Source: an uncultured Peptococcaceae bacterium
GTDB lineage: Bacteria > Bacillota > Dehalobacteriia > UBA4068 > JAAVYR01
NCBI GenBank assembly: GCA_949739465.1
Contig: CATIYQ010000113.1
Location: 1 to 8,633, forward strand
Length of the DNA: 8,633 nt
Reading direction: 5' to 3'
A model generated the notes under the pieces. The model was not told the origin of the DNA and did no database searches. It saw nothing but the letters and a program-made list of their open reading frames with translations. Position 1 is the first letter of the stretch. Each line of letters opens with the position of its first letter. Both the position numbers and the translations under genes were made by a program. This document shows positions 1 through 7,237 of this stretch, one piece after another.

Positions 1-1166
1 AAACGACCGCCCTGCTTGATAAGTTCTGGTTCTTCCAAATACATTTCTTCCAGTCTTGGCGTTACCACCCCATAACCGCTGGAACGCACTTCCGCCATGG
101 CTTCAGAGAGTTTATCCCATTCTTTATAGGCATAACTGTATTCCCGTACCAGCTTGAGGATAGAATGTTCTCCTTCGATTTTCCGATTGGTGTATTCTTC
201 CAAGATTTTGGTAAACAAATCTTTATCAGCAATTAAGGAAATAGATGCAACACCAGTGCCTAACACCATTTCTTTGAGCTGTACTTCCCCTACAATGCCA
301 GGAATTTCTAATTTCGTCAGCAATTGGTCAATATCCCGAATACGGCGTACGCCGGATACCCCTTCCCGCACACAGTCCTCAAATTGTTTCCGCAACCAGT
401 GGTCATTTTCTAATTCTTCTACCCAGCGAGGAAGATTGACATTGACTTCCGTTACAGGGAATTCATACAACGCTTCCTGTAACACAGCCATCACATCATC
501 ATAACTCATAGTAGAAGCATTAATTGCTAATACACATACCCCATATTTTGCAGACAATTCTTGAGATAAAGCAACTGTTTCAGGGTCGGTAGGATGAATA
601 GAATTTAGTAATATAACAAAAGGTTTATTCAATTCTTTTAGTTCATTTACAACCCGTTCTTCCGCTTCTACATAGCTGTCACGAGCAATATCGGTAATGC
701 TACCGTCAGTGGTAATGATAAAACCAATAGTAGAATGGTCGGTGATTACCTTACGAGTGCCGATTTCCGCTGCTTCCTGAAAAGGAATAGGGTCGTCAAA
801 CCATGGCGTATGTACCATTCTAGGACCTGCTTCTTCCTCAAAGCCTAAAGCGCCCGGCACCGCATAGCCCACACAATCTACCAGCCGCACCCGTACGGAT
901 AAACCTTCCCGCACTTCTACTTCTACGGCGTCAGACGGGATAAATTTTGGTTCGGTAGTAGTCACCGTCCGTCCTGCACCACTTTGGGGCAATTCATCTT
1001 GAGCCCGTTCCCGTTCATGGAATTCGATAATATTGGGAAGGACCAATAATTCCATGAACCTTTTAATAAAGGTGGACTTCCCTGTTCGTACTGGACCTAC
1101 CACGCCTAAATATATATCGCCTCCGGTCCGTTCTGCAATGTCTTGCATGACATCAAACTTTTCCAC
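1..1166 (-). CDS. spoIVA: Stage IV sporulation protein A (SpoIVA), spore coat morphogenetic ATPase; 3' end beyond the window
   Basis: The reading frame runs from a GTG at 1166 to the left edge without a stop: 388 codons plus two bases, against about 492 in Bacillus subtilis SpoIVA, so roughly the last 100 residues are missing. It closely follows the family from the first residues (EKFDVMQDIAERTGGDIYLG). The Walker A loop GPVRTGKST lies at residues 24-32 with the lysine at 30, TTTEPKF at 69-75, and the Walker B region RLVDCVGY with Asp at 97. At the usual NKxD position (186-192) it has LLNSIHP, fitting the known preference for ATP over GTP. In the family, SpoIVA is made in the mother cell, binds the forespore surface with SpoVM, and polymerises irreversibly on ATP hydrolysis to form the coat base. 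It has its own sigma-E-like promoter and is separated from the upstream ATPase gene by a terminator. Confidence 0.97.
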   Translation of the reverse strand, partial: MEKFDVMQDIAERTGGDIYLGVVGPVRTGKSTFIKRFMELLVLPNIIEFHERERAQDELPQSGAGRTVTTTEPKFIPSDAVEVEVREGLSVRVRLVDCVGYAVPGALGFEEEAGPRMVHTPWFDDPIPFQEAAEIGTRKVITDHSTIGFIITTDGSITDIARDSYVEAEERVVNELKELNKPFVILLNSIHPTDPETVALSQELSAKYGVCVLAINASTMSYDDVMAVLQEALYEFPVTEVNVNLPRWVEELENDHWLRKQFEDCVREGVSGVRRIRDIDQLLTKLEIPGIVGEVQLKEMVLGTGVASISLIADKDLFTKILEEYTNRKIEGEHSILKLVREYSYAYKEWDKLSEAMAEVRSSGYGVVTPRLEEMYLEEPELIKQGGR

Positions 1167-1174
1167 AAAAGTTT

Positions 1175-1181
1175 CCCTCCC
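1175..1181 (-). promoter_or_regulatory. Ribosome binding site that fixes the GTG start of spoIVA
   Basis: GGGAGGG lies 8 nt upstream of the GTG at 1166-1164. No in-frame ATG comes before the conserved EKFDVMQDIAERTGGD sequence, so the GTG is the start supported both by this site and by alignment to remembered SpoIVA proteins. Confidence 0.8.
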
Positions 1182-1324
1182 TCATTTGTTGTTGCCGATT
1201 TTAATGATTTCTCAGCAATGCTACAAAATAAATATTTCTTACTATTGTTTTTATGCGCAAGAAGATTTTTTATGATAACTATTTTGTAAATTTCTTTTTC
1301 AGGCTTCTCTCCTCTTGTACCCCC

Positions 1325-1353
1325 ATTCTATGCAGTAGCTTCAAAAAATATAT
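1325..1353 (-). promoter_or_regulatory. Putative sigma-E (mother-cell sporulation) promoter of spoIVA
   Basis: On the minus strand, ATATATT (1353-1347) is followed after 14 nt by CATAGAAT (1332-1325). The B. subtilis sigma-E consensus is roughly KMATATT, 13-15 nt, CATACAMT; this site matches 5 of 7 and 7 of 8 positions. It begins only 10 nt past the T-tract of the preceding terminator, where a new transcription unit is expected, and spoIVA is a sigma-E gene in B. subtilis. The predicted start near 1317 would give a leader of about 150 nt. A weaker alternative, TCATAAA-13 nt-CATAAAAA with its -10 at 1255-1248, would give a leader of about 75 nt. Confidence 0.6.
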
Positions 1354-1362
1354 CTGCAAAAT

Positions 1363-1392
1363 AAAAAAAGAAGCAACCGTTGTTGCCTCCTT
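1363..1392 (-). terminator. Rho-independent terminator closing the DUF512-der-plsY-gpsA-ATPase operon
   Basis: On the minus strand, GAGGCAAC (1389-1382) pairs with GTTGCTTC (1377-1370) around the loop AACG, with one G-T wobble. Three further A-T/G-T pairs are possible at the base (1392-1390 against the T-run). Seven T residues (1369-1363) follow directly. It lies about 20 nt after the ATPase stop codon. Confidence 0.88.
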
Positions 1393-1413
1393 GAGAAATT
1401 AAAGATACATATA

Positions 1414-2133
1414 TTATTCAAATAAATATTTCATCATCTGTTCCGGCTCGTTCAAAAACCGTTTCATCAATTGATAATGTTCTGTTTCTTGATAATCTAC
1501 TACTGCTATGCCTTTTTCACGAAATTCCAACACTTGCCCTTTAGGATACGCCATTAACATAGGTGAATGGGTCGCTATAATAAACTGAGACTGCTTCTTC
1601 ACCAAATTATCAATAGCACAAAGCAAAGAAAGAACCCTTTGTGGAGAAAGCGCAGCTTCCGGTTCATCTAAAAGATAAAGTCCCTTTCCTTCAAAACGGT
1701 TTAAAACCAAAGACAGAAAAGCTTCACCATGGGACTGTTTGTGAAAAGAGATACCACCATATCGCTGCAAATTGCCATTTGATTCAAGATAGCTTGCCGT
1801 ATTATAAAAACTTTCCGCCCGTAAAAAAAAACCGTCTTTCGGCAATAAGGTTTTTATCACAGTAAGATACTCATGCAAATCCGAATGGGTATCGCAAGTA
1901 GAAAAAGAAAACTCCCGAGAACCTCCCTCTGCATTAAACCCAGCTGCAACAGCTATTGCTTCAAGAAGAGTCGATTTTCCGGTACCATTTTCACCAATCA
2001 AAAAGGTAACCGGCGCAGAAAAAGATAGCTGTTCTACAGAATCCAAATATTTTATCAGTGGTAATTCCCGCAAATAAGAGCTTTCCTCTGGCACTTTCTT
2101 TAGTTTTACGCCAAGAATATAGTTGCGCTCCAT
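1414..2133 (-). CDS. Small AAA/ABC-type ATPase (RecF/SMC-like, COG3910-like predicted ATPase)
   Basis: This is a soluble protein of 239 residues from the ATG at 2133, or 242 from a GTG at 2142; neither has a strong ribosome binding site. Numbering from the GTG, it carries Walker A GENGTGKST at 50-58, a signature-like SHGE at 137-140 in place of LSGGQ, Walker B LYLLDEPEAALS at 155-166 with Asp159-Glu160, and a switch histidine in ATHSP (His192). This is the layout of single-domain ABC-class ATPases resembling RecF, SMC and OLD heads, which dimerise around ATP. No transporter, coiled-coil or nuclease domain is seen. The gene starts 22-31 nt after gpsA, is probably read from the same promoter, and ends before a terminator. 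Its GC content is visibly lower than its neighbours (about 37% in five hand-counted 60-base lines against about 53% in three lines of gpsA and der), hinting at later acquisition. The cellular role is unknown. Confidence 0.85.
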   Translation of the reverse strand: MERNYILGVKLKKVPEESSYLRELPLIKYLDSVEQLSFSAPVTFLIGENGTGKSTLLEAIAVAAGFNAEGGSREFSFSTCDTHSDLHEYLTVIKTLLPKDGFFLRAESFYNTASYLESNGNLQRYGGISFHKQSHGEAFLSLVLNRFEGKGLYLLDEPEAALSPQRVLSLLCAIDNLVKKQSQFIIATHSPMLMAYPKGQVLEFREKGIAVVDYQETEHYQLMKRFLNEPEQMMKYLFE

Positions 2134-2164
2134 GTTACTCACTCGCTTTAACTGATAGAGTCCA

Positions 2165-3157
2165 TTAAGACTCGCTTGCTTTGTCTCTGGTCATTAAGGT
2201 AAGGATAGCTTCCTTTGCATCAATGCCTTCAAAGAGTACCCGATAAATCATCTCGCTGATAGGCATAGACACATCATATTTTTGTCGCAACATATGGACA
2301 TTTGCTACTGCATTGACGCCTTCTACTACCATGCCCACTTCTGCTAAAGTCTCATCTAAAGAACGACCTTGCCCCAGGAGAATGCCTGCTCGGCGGTTAC
2401 GACTGTGCATACTGCCACAGGTAACGATTAAATCGCCAATGCCTGTTAGCCCGGCAAAGGTAAATACTTTCGCGCCCATTGCTTCACCTAAACGCGCCAT
2501 TTCGGCAAGACCCCGCGTCATAAGAGCTGCTTTGGTATTATCGCCCATTCCTAAACCATCTACAATGCCGGCACCCAGAGCAATAATATTCTTTAGTGCG
2601 CCGCCTAGTTCCACGCCAATCACATCATCATTGGTATATACACGGAAATAATCAGACATAAAGATAGACTGGATTTCCGTTGCAGCTTCCATCGAAATAG
2701 AAGATACCACCACAGTTGTGGGCAATTTCTTGGCAACCTCCTCCGCATGACTGGGACCGGAAAGAACGACAATCTCATGGGTCGGCAATTCCTCCGCCAA
2801 TACCTGAGAAAGCCGTAACAGCGTGTCTTTTTCAAAGCCTTTTGCCACGTTGACAATGATTGCACCTTGTGGAATAAAAGGAGCTGCTTGCTGCGCCACA
2901 GAACGGACCACATGGGAAGGTACGGCAAAAACGACAACTTCCGTCTCAGATAAAGCTGCCGCCATATCGCTACCGATTTCTACATCAGCAGGCAATGGGA
3001 TATCGGGTAAAAACTGCTTATTTTCCAATTCTGCCAAGACTTCCGCCGCATGTTCCTGTTGCCAAGTCCACAATCGCACCATATGTCCGTTATCCCGCAA
3101 TAATAAATATAAAGCGGTACCCCAGCTTCCCGCCCCTAAAATGGTGATGTTCTTCAT
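2165..3157 (-). CDS. gpsA: NAD(P)-dependent glycerol-3-phosphate dehydrogenase
   Basis: This cytosolic enzyme reduces dihydroxyacetone phosphate to sn-glycerol-3-phosphate, the backbone of phospholipids. The protein has 330 residues, a normal family length. The N-terminal Rossmann fold opens with ITILGAGSWGTAL (residues 4-16, dinucleotide loop GAGSWG at 8-13). VVFAVPSH (75-82), NVAKGFE (103-109) and SGPSHAEE (133-140) line the cofactor and substrate cleft. The C-terminal helical domain holds ELGGALKN with the likely catalytic Lys189, then GLTGIGDLIVTC (236-247) and HSRNRR (251-256), which belong to the phosphate-binding region. Start: ATG with GGGAG 6 nt upstream. It lies 30 nt after plsY, whose enzyme uses the product of GpsA, and about 22 nt before the ATPase gene. 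No key residue is missing. Confidence 0.97.
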   Translation of the reverse strand: MKNITILGAGSWGTALYLLLRDNGHMVRLWTWQQEHAAEVLAELENKQFLPDIPLPADVEIGSDMAAALSETEVVVFAVPSHVVRSVAQQAAPFIPQGAIIVNVAKGFEKDTLLRLSQVLAEELPTHEIVVLSGPSHAEEVAKKLPTTVVVSSISMEAATEIQSIFMSDYFRVYTNDDVIGVELGGALKNIIALGAGIVDGLGMGDNTKAALMTRGLAEMARLGEAMGAKVFTFAGLTGIGDLIVTCGSMHSRNRRAGILLGQGRSLDETLAEVGMVVEGVNAVANVHMLRQKYDVSMPISEMIYRVLFEGIDAKEAILTLMTRDKASES

Positions 3158-3187
3158 TAACTTCTCCCTGCCCCTTTCTTCCTAATC

Positions 3188-3796
3188 CTAAATATCAAAA
3201 AACTTTTTGCGGTTGATTTTACTTTCCGTATGATTCAGGATTCTTTGAATATTAGAACGGTGCTTATAAATAATAAACGATACAAAGATAAAAATTAACA
3301 ACTTATAAACAAAATATGTTTCATAAAACAAAGCGAAGAAAAAGACTGCAACCACCGCAACAATACTACCTAAAGACACATAACCACTAAGAAGTGTAAC
3401 AACAGCCCAAGTGCCGATGCCTACAAGCCCTGTTACCGGCATTAACGCCATGAGAAAACCAAAGCCTGTAGCAATACCTTTGCCGCCTTTGAAGTTTAAC
3501 CAAACCGGCATCATATGCCCGGCAACAGCCGCCACCCCGCCGGCAAGACCGCACATAGGACCGCCCAGCCGTAAACCAATTTGCGCCGCTAAAAAGCCTT
3601 TCAATGCGTCCAGGCAAAAGACCGCAATGCCCCATTCTTTGCCCAGCACACGGGTAACGTTGGTCGCGCCCACATTACCACTGCCATGCTCGCGGATATC
3701 TACCCCCTTCACATACTTGCCGATGAGCAAGCCAAAGGGAACAGAACCAAGAAAATAACCAATCAAAATGGAAATCAATCCCCAGAATATATCCAT
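3188..3796 (-). CDS. plsY: Acyl-phosphate:glycerol-3-phosphate acyltransferase PlsY
   Basis: This integral membrane enzyme moves an acyl chain from acyl-phosphate (made by PlsX) to position 1 of glycerol-3-phosphate, the first committed step of phospholipid synthesis in most Gram-positive bacteria. The protein has 202 residues, as usual for the family. The cytosolic-loop motifs are all present: GSVPFG (17-22), GSGNVGATNVTR (38-49), KGGKGIATGFG (103-113) and SLGSI (141-145). Hydrophobic helices surround them, at about 4-25, 57-75, 80-100, 112-137 and 143-178. A basic tail follows, with HRSNIQRILNHTESKI (179-194). The start ATG lies only 7 nt after the der stop. Its ribosome binding site AAGGAGG (3815-3809) lies inside the last der codons, 12 nt before the ATG, so translation is probably coupled to der. 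Confidence 0.97.
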   Translation of the reverse strand: MDIFWGLISILIGYFLGSVPFGLLIGKYVKGVDIREHGSGNVGATNVTRVLGKEWGIAVFCLDALKGFLAAQIGLRLGGPMCGLAGGVAAVAGHMMPVWLNFKGGKGIATGFGFLMALMPVTGLVGIGTWAVVTLLSGYVSLGSIVAVVAVFFFALFYETYFVYKLLIFIFVSFIIYKHRSNIQRILNHTESKINRKKFFDI

Positions 3797-3803
3797 CAGA
3801 AAT

Positions 3804-5126
3804 TTATTCCTCCTTTTCCCGCTTGCGGATTAAGAGCCATATTGGCGTTCCGGCAAAGCCGAAGTTTTCCCGAATCTGGTTAATCAGATACCGTTCATAG
3901 GAAAAGTGCATGGCTTCCGGCTCATTGACAAAGATAACAAATTTCGGCGGTTTTACCCCTACTTGCGTGCCATAAAGGAGCTTGAGCCGCTTCCCCTTAT
4001 CTTGCGGCGGCGGATTCAGCATTGCCGCTTCCACCAAAAGTTCGTTGATTCTTGCCGTGGGTACGCGGTGATTTTGCTGCTCGGTGATAAAGTTGACAAT
4101 GGGCAGAATCTTATCTACCCGCTGTCCTGTTTTTGCCGAAACAAAAATTGAAAGAGCATAGTCCAAAAACGCCATTTCTTCTTTGATTTTCTTTTCAAAC
4201 TTATTCATGGTCTTATCATCTTTCACCGGTAAATCCCATTTATTGACCACAATAAGCATACCTTTGCCTGCGTCATGGGCATAGCCTGCAACGTGCTTAT
4301 CCTGCTCTGTAATACCATCCACTGCATCTAATACCATAAGTACCACATCACAGCGGTCAATGGCTTTCATGGAGCGAGCAACGCTGTATTTTTCCGTCGG
4401 CTCGTTGACCTTGCCACGCCTACGCATCCCGGCAGTGTCAATAATCACATATTCCTGCCCTTCCCGTTCAAAGACAGTGTCAATGGCGTCTCTGGTCGTC
4501 CCGGGAATATTGGAAACGATTACCCGTTCCGAGCCTAAGATTTTATTTACCAGAGATGATTTTCCTACATTTGGTCGACCAATCACCGCAATTTTAATCG
4601 TATCAGGGTCATAATCTTCATAATCCCCATCAGGAAAATGCTTCACCACTTCATCTAATAAATCACCGATATTCATACCGTGTCCGGCAGAAATGCCAAT
4701 GGGGTCGCCTAAACCTAAGTTATAAAATTCATAAATCAATGATTCATCGTCAAAATTATCCAGCTTGTTTACAGCCAGCACCACCGGCTTACCGCATTTC
4801 CGCAAAAGATGGGCAGCTTCCTCATCATCATCAGTCAAACCGCTTTGCCCGTCTACTACAAAGATAACTACATCAGCTTCTTCGATAGCGATTTCCGCCT
4901 GGGCTTTTACCTGGTGCGGAATCAATCCGTCAGGGGTATTAAACTCAATGCCCCCCGTATCAATCACCGTAAAATCATAATCCAGCCAAGTAGCGTCACG
5001 GTATAGTCGGTCGCGGGTAACGCCCGGCTTATCCTCAACAATGGCGTGCCGCCCGCCTGCCAAACGATTAAACAACGTAGATTTCCCTACATTGGGACGA
5101 CCTACAATAGCCACAATTGGTTTCAT
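3804..5126 (-). CDS. der: Ribosome-assembly GTPase Der (EngA), two tandem G domains
   Basis: Der is an essential GTPase that helps mature the 50S ribosomal subunit; tandem G domains are the hallmark of the family. The protein has 440 residues, typical length. G domain 1 shows GRPNVGKS (9-16), DTGG (56-59) and NKLD (120-123). G domain 2 shows GRPNVGKS (183-190), PGTTRD (208-213), DTAG (230-233), NKWD (295-298) and SAK (330-332). A linker rich in Asp and Glu joins them (about 165-176). The C-terminal KH-like domain (about 353-440) ends in the family's usual GTPIWLLIRKRE followed by KEE. Start: ATG with AGAGG 7 nt upstream. The gene begins 39 nt after the DUF512 gene and is followed after 7 nt by plsY. 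All nucleotide-binding motifs are intact. Confidence 0.98.
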   Translation of the reverse strand: MKPIVAIVGRPNVGKSTLFNRLAGGRHAIVEDKPGVTRDRLYRDATWLDYDFTVIDTGGIEFNTPDGLIPHQVKAQAEIAIEEADVVIFVVDGQSGLTDDDEEAAHLLRKCGKPVVLAVNKLDNFDDESLIYEFYNLGLGDPIGISAGHGMNIGDLLDEVVKHFPDGDYEDYDPDTIKIAVIGRPNVGKSSLVNKILGSERVIVSNIPGTTRDAIDTVFEREGQEYVIIDTAGMRRRGKVNEPTEKYSVARSMKAIDRCDVVLMVLDAVDGITEQDKHVAGYAHDAGKGMLIVVNKWDLPVKDDKTMNKFEKKIKEEMAFLDYALSIFVSAKTGQRVDKILPIVNFITEQQNHRVPTARINELLVEAAMLNPPPQDKGKRLKLLYGTQVGVKPPKFVIFVNEPEAMHFSYERYLINQIRENFGFAGTPIWLLIRKREKEE

Positions 5127-5165
5127 ATTGTTACCTCTTTCTATTTCTATGGAGCTTCTCTTCTT

Positions 5166-6497
5166 TTATGCCAAAGGCGGGATTCCCAAAATCTTACAAA
5201 TAAATTCCTCCCCGTCTAAATCAATGGGGATAAGTTTTATCTTGAGCCGTTCCTCTACTTGCGAAACAGTCATATCATCCAGAAACAAATCTGTTTCAAA
5301 TTTTAACATAGATTGGGAGATGAATACAACGGGTAATGGCTCGATTTGTGTCTTACGCCAGTCGGCAAGCGCCGCAATCAGACATGTTCCTGTCAGAAGC
5401 CCTGTTACCGTTACCGTCGGACCAAAAAATTTATTTTCTGCCACAATGGTTTCAATTTCCAGATTGGGAATGGCATTCATTTTTTCTACCAGCGGCAAGA
5501 TAGCGGGATAACCGCTTTTTCCCGTCACAATGGTCACATGACGCGGCTTCTCCAGCGCCATGTCAGCATAATCCTCCCAAGCCAATTCAAATGAAGTATG
5601 TAAATACCGCACCAGTCCCACGCCGTTTTCCAAATGAGCAAACTCTTCATATGTTTCATCAGAAGGAATCTCCCGCCCTGCCCCAATATAAAACTCATCG
5701 GAGGGAAAAACAAACCGCGTGCCAAATCTTTCTAAAAACTCGGCTTGTCGTCCTACTAAATCATCAAGAATCTTACTGCATTCTTCTTTGGTAAAACAAC
5801 GTAACTCCTCATGGATTTGAAACTTGGTTAGACCTACGGGCACCACTGCCACGCTCTCCACCCCGGGATAAAGATTGGCTAAATCGTTAATGGTTTGCTC
5901 CAAATAGCTACCGTCGTTAATCCCGGGACAAAGAACAATTTGCGTATGCAAATGGATATCACTTTCTACTAAATCCGTAAGCAGTGGCAAAATATTGCCA
6001 GCCCGTTTGTTTTGCAATAAATATTCCCGTTGCTCAGGGTTTGTAGTATGAACAGAAAAGTACAAAGGACTGAGTTTTCTTGTTTTAATCCGTTCTAAAT
6101 CTTTGCCGGTTAAGTTTGTTCCCGTAATAAAATTCCCTTGCATAAAGGACATACGATAGTCGTCATCCCGCACATAGAGAGAGTCACGGCATCCCTCCGG
6201 CATCTGCCGCACAAAGCAAAAAAGGCACTTGTTGGCGCACTCCCGGATACGGTCAAAAACATTGGCAGTAAACACAATGCCCAAATCTTCATCATAAGCT
6301 TTTTTCACGAAATAAGCTTTTCGTTTGCCACTTACTTTCTCTATTTCCAATTTCACAAAACGGTCTGTTGTCAAGTATTGATAATCAATCATATCTACCG
6401 GCTCTTTACCGTTAATAGTAAGCACCTTATCCCCTGCTTGCAGCTGCAAACGGTCTGCAAGAGTACAGGGCAAAACTTCACTGATTACGCCAGCCAA
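5166..6497 (-). CDS. PDZ / radical SAM-like / DUF512 iron-sulfur protein of unknown function
   Basis: This predicted cytosolic protein has 443 residues and three parts. A PDZ-like N-terminus (about 1-55) includes AGVISEVLPCTLADRLQLQ and GDKVLTINGK. A radical-SAM-type segment has the cysteine motif C87-ANK-C91-LF-C94 (CX3CX2C), followed by residues such as YFSVHTTNPEQR (146-157). The C-terminal part (about 218-430) fits DUF512, with VPVGLTKF (219-226), PSDEFYIGAGREIP (265-278), ENGVGLVRY (290-298) and VTGLLTG (364-370). The cysteine motif predicts a 4Fe-4S cluster and S-adenosylmethionine chemistry, but the reaction and substrate are not known to me. The only usable start is TTG at 6497: an in-frame TAG lies at 6524-6522 with no ATG or GTG between. 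AAAAGGA (6517-6511) lies 13 nt upstream, a long spacing. It is the first gene after a good promoter and heads the der-plsY-gpsA operon. Confidence 0.9.
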   Translation of the reverse strand: MAGVISEVLPCTLADRLQLQAGDKVLTINGKEPVDMIDYQYLTTDRFVKLEIEKVSGKRKAYFVKKAYDEDLGIVFTANVFDRIRECANKCLFCFVRQMPEGCRDSLYVRDDDYRMSFMQGNFITGTNLTGKDLERIKTRKLSPLYFSVHTTNPEQREYLLQNKRAGNILPLLTDLVESDIHLHTQIVLCPGINDGSYLEQTINDLANLYPGVESVAVVPVGLTKFQIHEELRCFTKEECSKILDDLVGRQAEFLERFGTRFVFPSDEFYIGAGREIPSDETYEEFAHLENGVGLVRYLHTSFELAWEDYADMALEKPRHVTIVTGKSGYPAILPLVEKMNAIPNLEIETIVAENKFFGPTVTVTGLLTGTCLIAALADWRKTQIEPLPVVFISQSMLKFETDLFLDDMTVSQVEERLKIKLIPIDLDGEEFICKILGIPPLA

Positions 6498-6547
6498 AGT
6501 GACACCACAATCCTTTTCCCGCTAATGTATTCTTTTTCTCAATTTAT

Positions 6548-6575
6548 ATTATACATCTATTTGAAGAAAATACAA
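6548..6575 (-). promoter_or_regulatory. Sigma-A-type promoter of the DUF512-der-plsY-gpsA-ATPase operon
   Basis: On the minus strand a perfect -10 box TATAAT (6553-6548) lies 16 nt after a partial -35 box TTGTAT (6575-6570). Transcription would start near 6541 and leave a leader of about 44 nt before the TTG start codon. The site lies in the 89-nt gap after the membrane protein gene, the only sizeable gap ahead of the operon. Confidence 0.65.
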
Positions 6576-6586
6576 TGACAGCCGCT

Positions 6587-7225
6587 TTATTTATCTGCCG
6601 ACAGCACCTGTTCTGCAAAATGCCGCCGTTCCCTTTGCTGTTGCAAATATACCATGAAAACACCGACCAAAGCACCAACAGCTATCATCGCAAAAACAGA
6701 TGCGCCGCCAATATGAACGATGCTGGTTATTTTTGCCCGCCATAGGCCCTGCACTACAAAGACCAATGGCAACGCAATAAAATGCACCCCCAAAAAGGCG
6801 CCGTAATCCTGCAACAAAAAGCCTATTGCCATGGTCAAAAGAAGCAATAATCCCCAAAATAAATATTCCCCATGCCAAGTAATCTGTGCCGAGAAGAAAC
6901 CGTCACCAAATAGCAACAAAATAAACGCTCCCCCTAAAAGGAGAAAGCTACGCCACCGCAAAGCGCCGTCCCGCAAAGTAAATAAAAAGAGACTGCCCAA
7001 AAGGATAGGAACGACAATGCTGCCTAATTTTACCAGAACTTGACTATTGCCGATATCTAAGGGCAAAGATGTCCAATCTCCCACCAACAGACAAAAGATT
7101 CCGGGCAAAATCACCTTAGAAGAAAGCCCTGTTTTTTCCACAATGGTTTCATCAGGCAAAAAGAAAATCACCCCTGCCAATAATAAAAAACAAAGACTGC
7201 CGATAATAATCTCCAATAGCTCCAT
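6587..7225 (-). CDS. Polytopic membrane protein, DUF1614-like (tentative)
   Basis: From the ATG at 7225 this protein has 212 residues, mostly hydrophobic, with six or seven likely membrane helices (about 4-23, 38-56, 67-84, 93-108, 121-138, 144-160, 175-195) and a basic, charged tail (QQQRERRH at 195-202). No signal peptide cleavage site, enzyme motif or transporter signature is apparent. GDWTSLPLD (49-57), LGSIVVPILLGSLFLF (67-82) and HIGGASVFAMIAVGALVG (171-188) fall where I recall DUF1614 proteins having G-S-x-x-N-I-P-L, an N-V-G-G-A-L-I-P stretch and an S-I-G-G-A-G-T-F-D stretch. That makes this a possible diverged member, but it is from memory, not a profile search. The gene stands alone between a terminator and the next promoter; I find no convincing promoter for it in 7226-7312. 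Function unknown. Confidence 0.75.
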   Translation of the reverse strand: MELLEIIIGSLCFLLLAGVIFFLPDETIVEKTGLSSKVILPGIFCLLVGDWTSLPLDIGNSQVLVKLGSIVVPILLGSLFLFTLRDGALRWRSFLLLGGAFILLLFGDGFFSAQITWHGEYLFWGLLLLLTMAIGFLLQDYGAFLGVHFIALPLVFVVQGLWRAKITSIVHIGGASVFAMIAVGALVGVFMVYLQQQRERRHFAEQVLSADK

Positions 7226-7231
7226 AATACG

Positions 7232-7237
7232 CTCCTT
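7232..7237 (-). promoter_or_regulatory. Ribosome binding site that decides the start of the membrane protein
   Basis: AAGGAG lies 6 nt before the ATG at 7225. A longer reading frame begins at an ATG at 7243, but this AAGGAG would then lie inside the coding sequence, and no comparable site precedes the 7243 ATG. The shorter protein, starting MELLEIIIG, is preferred. Confidence 0.8.

Noticed and set aside
154..1275. Plus-strand open frames of 116 and 80 codons opposite spoIVA.
   Set aside because: They lie antisense to a clear spoIVA frame, have no recognisable domain, and show the composition expected of shadow frames.
1281..1317. Possible leader peptide in the spoIVA 5' region after GAGGAGAG.
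   Set aside because: Only a CTG follows at suitable spacing and it gives six codons before a stop; there is no standard start codon.
2313..3185. Plus- and minus-strand frames of 105-120 codons overlapping gpsA.
   Set aside because: gpsA is intact with all motifs; the overlapping frames are low-complexity shadows without ribosome binding sites or family resemblance.
5144..5171. Sigma-E-like pattern GCATAAA-13 nt-CATAGAAA between the DUF512 gene and der.
   Set aside because: Only 5 of 7 and 6 of 8 positions match in AT-rich sequence, the -35 part overlaps the DUF512 stop codon, and der is a housekeeping gene that an upstream sigma-A-type promoter already explains.
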